A stretch of DNA of 9,576 bases from Verrucomicrobiota bacterium (GTDB lineage Bacteria > Verrucomicrobiota > Verrucomicrobiia > Verrucomicrobiales > Akkermansiaceae): contig JAPLUJ010000035.1 of the NCBI GenBank assembly GCA_026397695.1, forward strand, positions 1 through 9,576, written 5' to 3'. Below, piece after piece: positions 7,408-9,576 of the stretch. The first letter of the stretch is position 1. Each line of letters begins with the position of its first letter. The translations under genes were made by a program, and so were the position numbers. The notes below the pieces were generated by a model. That model ran no database searches, had not been told where the DNA came from, and was given only the letters and a program-made list of their open reading frames with translations.

Positions 7408-8883
7408 ATGAACCTCCAAACCGCACGCTTCTATTTCGCCGCCACAGTTTTTGGAGCGGGCCTTGCAGTGCTGACAGGTTGCATGACTGTTGGTCCGGAC
7501 TATCAGCGTCCGGAGCCGGCGACACCGCCCAATTGGAGCACGGGGTTGGGCATGGGGTTGTCGTCGGCAGCCACCGACAGCAAACGACTCGAAAAATGGT
7601 GGGCCGTTTTCAACGATCCGGTCCTGTCCGATCTCATTAGGCAGGCGCGTGCGGGCAATACAGAGCTGCATCAGGCGCAAGCGCGGGTGCGCGAGGCCCG
7701 GGCGCGGCGGGGCATTACCAAGGCCGGCTTGTTACCATCCATGGAAGGGAATGCGACCGCGAGCCGATCCAAGTCCAGTGAAGAAGCCGGCTCGGGAATG
7801 ACCGGCAATGCATACTCCGCCGGATTTGATGCCAGTTGGGAATTGGATGTCTTCGGCGGCAAGCGCAGGGCGTTGGAATCCTCCACCGCGACATGGCAGG
7901 CAGCGGAGGAAAGCCTGCGGGATGTACAAGTCAGCCTTCTGGCCGAGGTGGCGTTGAACTATGTTGATCTTCGTTCCTATCAGGATTTGCTCTCCATCAC
8001 GGAATCCAATGTGACCACGCGCAGTGAAACCTACGACATTGCCCGTTGGCGACATGAAGCCGGACTGACGACGCAACTGGATGTAGATCAGGCCAAGCTG
8101 AGCCTGGAGCAAGCGCGGGCGCAATTGCCCACGCTCCGCACGAATCTGGAACAAGCGAAGAACCGGATAGCAGTTCTGCTGGGACGTCCGCCCGGCGCAC
8201 TCGGGAAGCTCTTTGCCAGAATCAAACCGGTTCCAGCCACAGCGAAGGAAGTCGCGGTGGGGGTGCCTGCGGATCTGTTGCGGCGACGGCCCGATGTGCG
8301 CACCGCCGAGCGACAACTGGCAGCGCAAACGGCGCAGATCGGAGTGGCAAAGGCGGAGATGTATCCGAGCTTCTCGCTGGGTGGCAGCGTGGGGTTGGAA
8401 TCGTTGGCCTATTCCGACCTGTATTCCTCGGGCGCACAGGTTGCCAGGGGCGCGGCACAATCCGCATGGAAGCTCTTTGACGGCGGCCGCATCCGCGAAA
8501 ACATCAAGCTACAGACCGCTCTTCAGGAAGAGGCGTTGAGCCGTTATGAAGGTGCCGTCCTCACCGCCCTGGAAGATGTGGAAAACTCTCTGATCGCATA
8601 CGTCAACGAACAGTCGCGCCGCGACTCGCTCGCCGCAGGCGTGAAGTCCGGGCAGAGCGCGTTCAAACTGGCGCTCAATCAATACAGCTCCGGTCTGGTA
8701 GGTTTTCAAACTGTCCTGGACACGCAGCAATCCCTGCTGTCCGTGCAGGACCAGTTCTCCGTTAGCAAGTCCAAAGTCGCTTCCAATCTGATCAGGCTTT
8801 ACAAGGCATTGGGTGGTGGATGGTCACCTGACCGGAACGCTTCCACCCCTTTGCGAGCAACCCTTTCCCAAACACAGCCATGA
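7408..8883 (+). CDS. TolC/NodT-type outer-membrane efflux lipoprotein
   Basis: The protein has 491 residues. The ATG at 7408 begins a lipoprotein signal peptide with lipobox LTGC (Cys25). The mature N-terminus 'CMTVGPDYQRPEPATP' is characteristic of the RND/NodT outer-membrane factor family, as in OprM. Two outer-membrane efflux repeats follow. The first contains 'DASWELDVFGGKRRALE' (about 141-157) and coiled-coil helices. The second contains 'GVPADLLRRRPDVRTAE' (285-301), 'GVAKAEMYPSFSLGGSVG' (312-329) and 'WKLFDGGRIRENI' (354-366). The end 'LIRLYKALGGGW' (461-472) is also typical. Length matches the family. It should form a trimeric tunnel across the outer membrane, so the cell is a diderm. 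An in-frame ATG at 7297 would bury the lipobox and is less likely. Its stop overlaps the start of the adaptor gene (ATGA), indicating one operon. The exported substrate cannot be inferred. Confidence 0.93.
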   Translation: MNLQTARFYFAATVFGAGLAVLTGCMTVGPDYQRPEPATPPNWSTGLGMGLSSAATDSKRLEKWWAVFNDPVLSDLIRQARAGNTELHQAQARVREARARRGITKAGLLPSMEGNATASRSKSSEEAGSGMTGNAYSAGFDASWELDVFGGKRRALESSTATWQAAEESLRDVQVSLLAEVALNYVDLRSYQDLLSITESNVTTRSETYDIARWRHEAGLTTQLDVDQAKLSLEQARAQLPTLRTNLEQAKNRIAVLLGRPPGALGKLFARIKPVPATAKEVAVGVPADLLRRRPDVRTAERQLAAQTAQIGVAKAEMYPSFSLGGSVGLESLAYSDLYSSGAQVARGAAQSAWKLFDGGRIRENIKLQTALQEEALSRYEGAVLTALEDVENSLIAYVNEQSRRDSLAAGVKSGQSAFKLALNQYSSGLVGFQTVLDTQQSLLSVQDQFSVSKSKVASNLIRLYKALGGGWSPDRNASTPLRATLSQTQP

Positions 8884-9576
8884 GCCAGAACGCAATCTCA
8901 CAGGACGATGATACCGCCAAAACCCTTGGAGTGAATGACGCGAAGCGCCGTCGCCGTTGGTGGCTCTGGATCATCGTCGCAGCCATCCTGATCGCCCTCC
9001 TGTTTCGAGTGTTGGATGGAAAACCACAACCGATGAAATATGTGACAGAGGTGACAAAACGGGGCGATCTCGTCGTGACCGTTAGTGCCACCGGGACGCT
9101 CGAACCGCTGAAAAAGGTGGATGTGGGCATCGAGGTCTCCGGCACGATCAAGACCGTCCCTGCAGATTACAACGCGACAGTGAAGGTCGGCCAGGTTCTG
9201 GCGGAACTGGATACCACCCGGCTAGAAGCGCAGGCGAAGCAAAATGAAGCCGCGTTGGCGGCGGCCAAGGCCAAGGTGTTGCAGACCCATGCCAGCGTGA
9301 AGGAAGCCGAGGCGCAGTTGGCGCGACTCAAGCGGGTGCGAGAGCTGAGCGGCGGGAAGATGCCATCCGCAAACGATCTGGACACCGCTGCCGCCAATCT
9401 CGCCCGCCACCAAGCCGACGAGGCCAGCGCGAACGCGTCGGTGGCACAAGCTCAGGCGGCTCTGGATGTCGTGCGCACGGATATTTCCAAGGCGGTCATC
9501 AAATCGCCTATCAACGGAGTCGTGTTGAAGCGGGCCGTCGAACCCGGCCAGACCGTGGCGGCCCAGTTCCAGTCAC
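8880..9576 (+). CDS. MacA/HlyD-type periplasmic adaptor (membrane fusion protein), 3' truncated by window
   Basis: 232 codons are visible before the edge. A short charged cytoplasmic N-terminus ending in KRRRR precedes one membrane anchor (about 27-43, WWLWIIVAAILIALLFR). The periplasmic part has 'VVTVSATGTLEPLKKVDVGI' (65-84) and 'EVSGTIKTV', then a biotinyl-lipoyl half ('VKVGQVLAELDTTRLEAQ', 101-118). A long Ala-rich coiled-coil hairpin follows (about 115-200). The second lipoyl half starts at 'AVIKSPINGVVLKRAVEPGQ' (205-224). This order is standard for adaptors that link an inner-membrane pump to a TolC-like channel. The sequence most resembles MacA-type adaptors, which usually precede a MacB ABC transporter, but an RND pump cannot be excluded because the next gene lies outside the window. 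The ATG overlaps the upstream TGA, so it is co-translated with the outer-membrane factor. Confidence 0.9.
   Translation, partial: MSQNAISQDDDTAKTLGVNDAKRRRRWWLWIIVAAILIALLFRVLDGKPQPMKYVTEVTKRGDLVVTVSATGTLEPLKKVDVGIEVSGTIKTVPADYNATVKVGQVLAELDTTRLEAQAKQNEAALAAAKAKVLQTHASVKEAEAQLARLKRVRELSGGKMPSANDLDTAAANLARHQADEASANASVAQAQAALDVVRTDISKAVIKSPINGVVLKRAVEPGQTVAAQFQS

Noticed and set aside
7732..8460. Minus-strand open frame of 242 codons opposite the outer-membrane efflux gene
   Set aside because: It lies wholly inside a gene with clear family motifs on the other strand, and its translation shows no domain. GC-rich coding sequence commonly gives such antisense frames.

Overview
The window looks like part of a Verrucomicrobia-type chromosome, with moderate confidence. 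The best marker is the C-terminus of the secreted protease. It has a DxDxD Ca-binding-like segment, an 'LTEYLSNTKP'-type motif, and a beta-rich tail ending in 'PRRFYRLHVLND', an arrangement I know mainly from secreted proteins of that phylum. The genes also have weak or no Shine-Dalgarno sequences, and the coding is moderately GC-rich.

Layout. (1) 1-142 is the 3' end of a sensor histidine kinase on the + strand. (2) 248-1839 on the - strand is a secreted clan GH-A glycoside hydrolase (GH39-like). Both catalytic glutamates are present, but a frameshift splits the gene near 780-860. Its GC-rich signal peptide and linker meet a much more AT-rich catalytic domain at about 1690. (3) 1840-2323 is a 484-bp divergent intergenic region. 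(4) 2324-4878 on the + strand is a three-gene module: a small secreted two-EF-hand protein with a Gly/Pro-rich N-terminus; a LytS/YehU-type membrane histidine kinase with a His/Pro/Gly-rich loop predicted to face outward; and a LytTR response regulator whose ATG overlaps the kinase stop (ATGA). (5) 5162-7264 is a secreted subtilisin-like (S8) protease with an I9-like propeptide, a PA-domain insertion and the full catalytic triad. It is interrupted by one in-frame TAA, with no change of frame. (6) 7408-9576 is an export pair: a TolC/NodT-type outer-membrane lipoprotein, then (ATGA overlap) a MacA/HlyD-type periplasmic adaptor that runs off the window.

How the parts may work together. The EF-hand/kinase/LytTR genes look like a self-contained signalling unit. 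The secreted protein and the kinase loop share a Gly-Pro-rich character, so the small protein may be the sensory partner or a target of the kinase; this is inference. A perfect 16-bp dyad lies between the first two genes of the module. The efflux genes form the start of a tripartite exporter whose inner-membrane component should lie just beyond the window. The two broken genes (hydrolase and protease) are both secreted degradative enzymes. Each has a single lesion with intact coding sequence on both sides, so either recent decay or sequence error is possible.

I saw no tRNA, rRNA, CRISPR array, insertion sequence or convincing factor-independent terminator.
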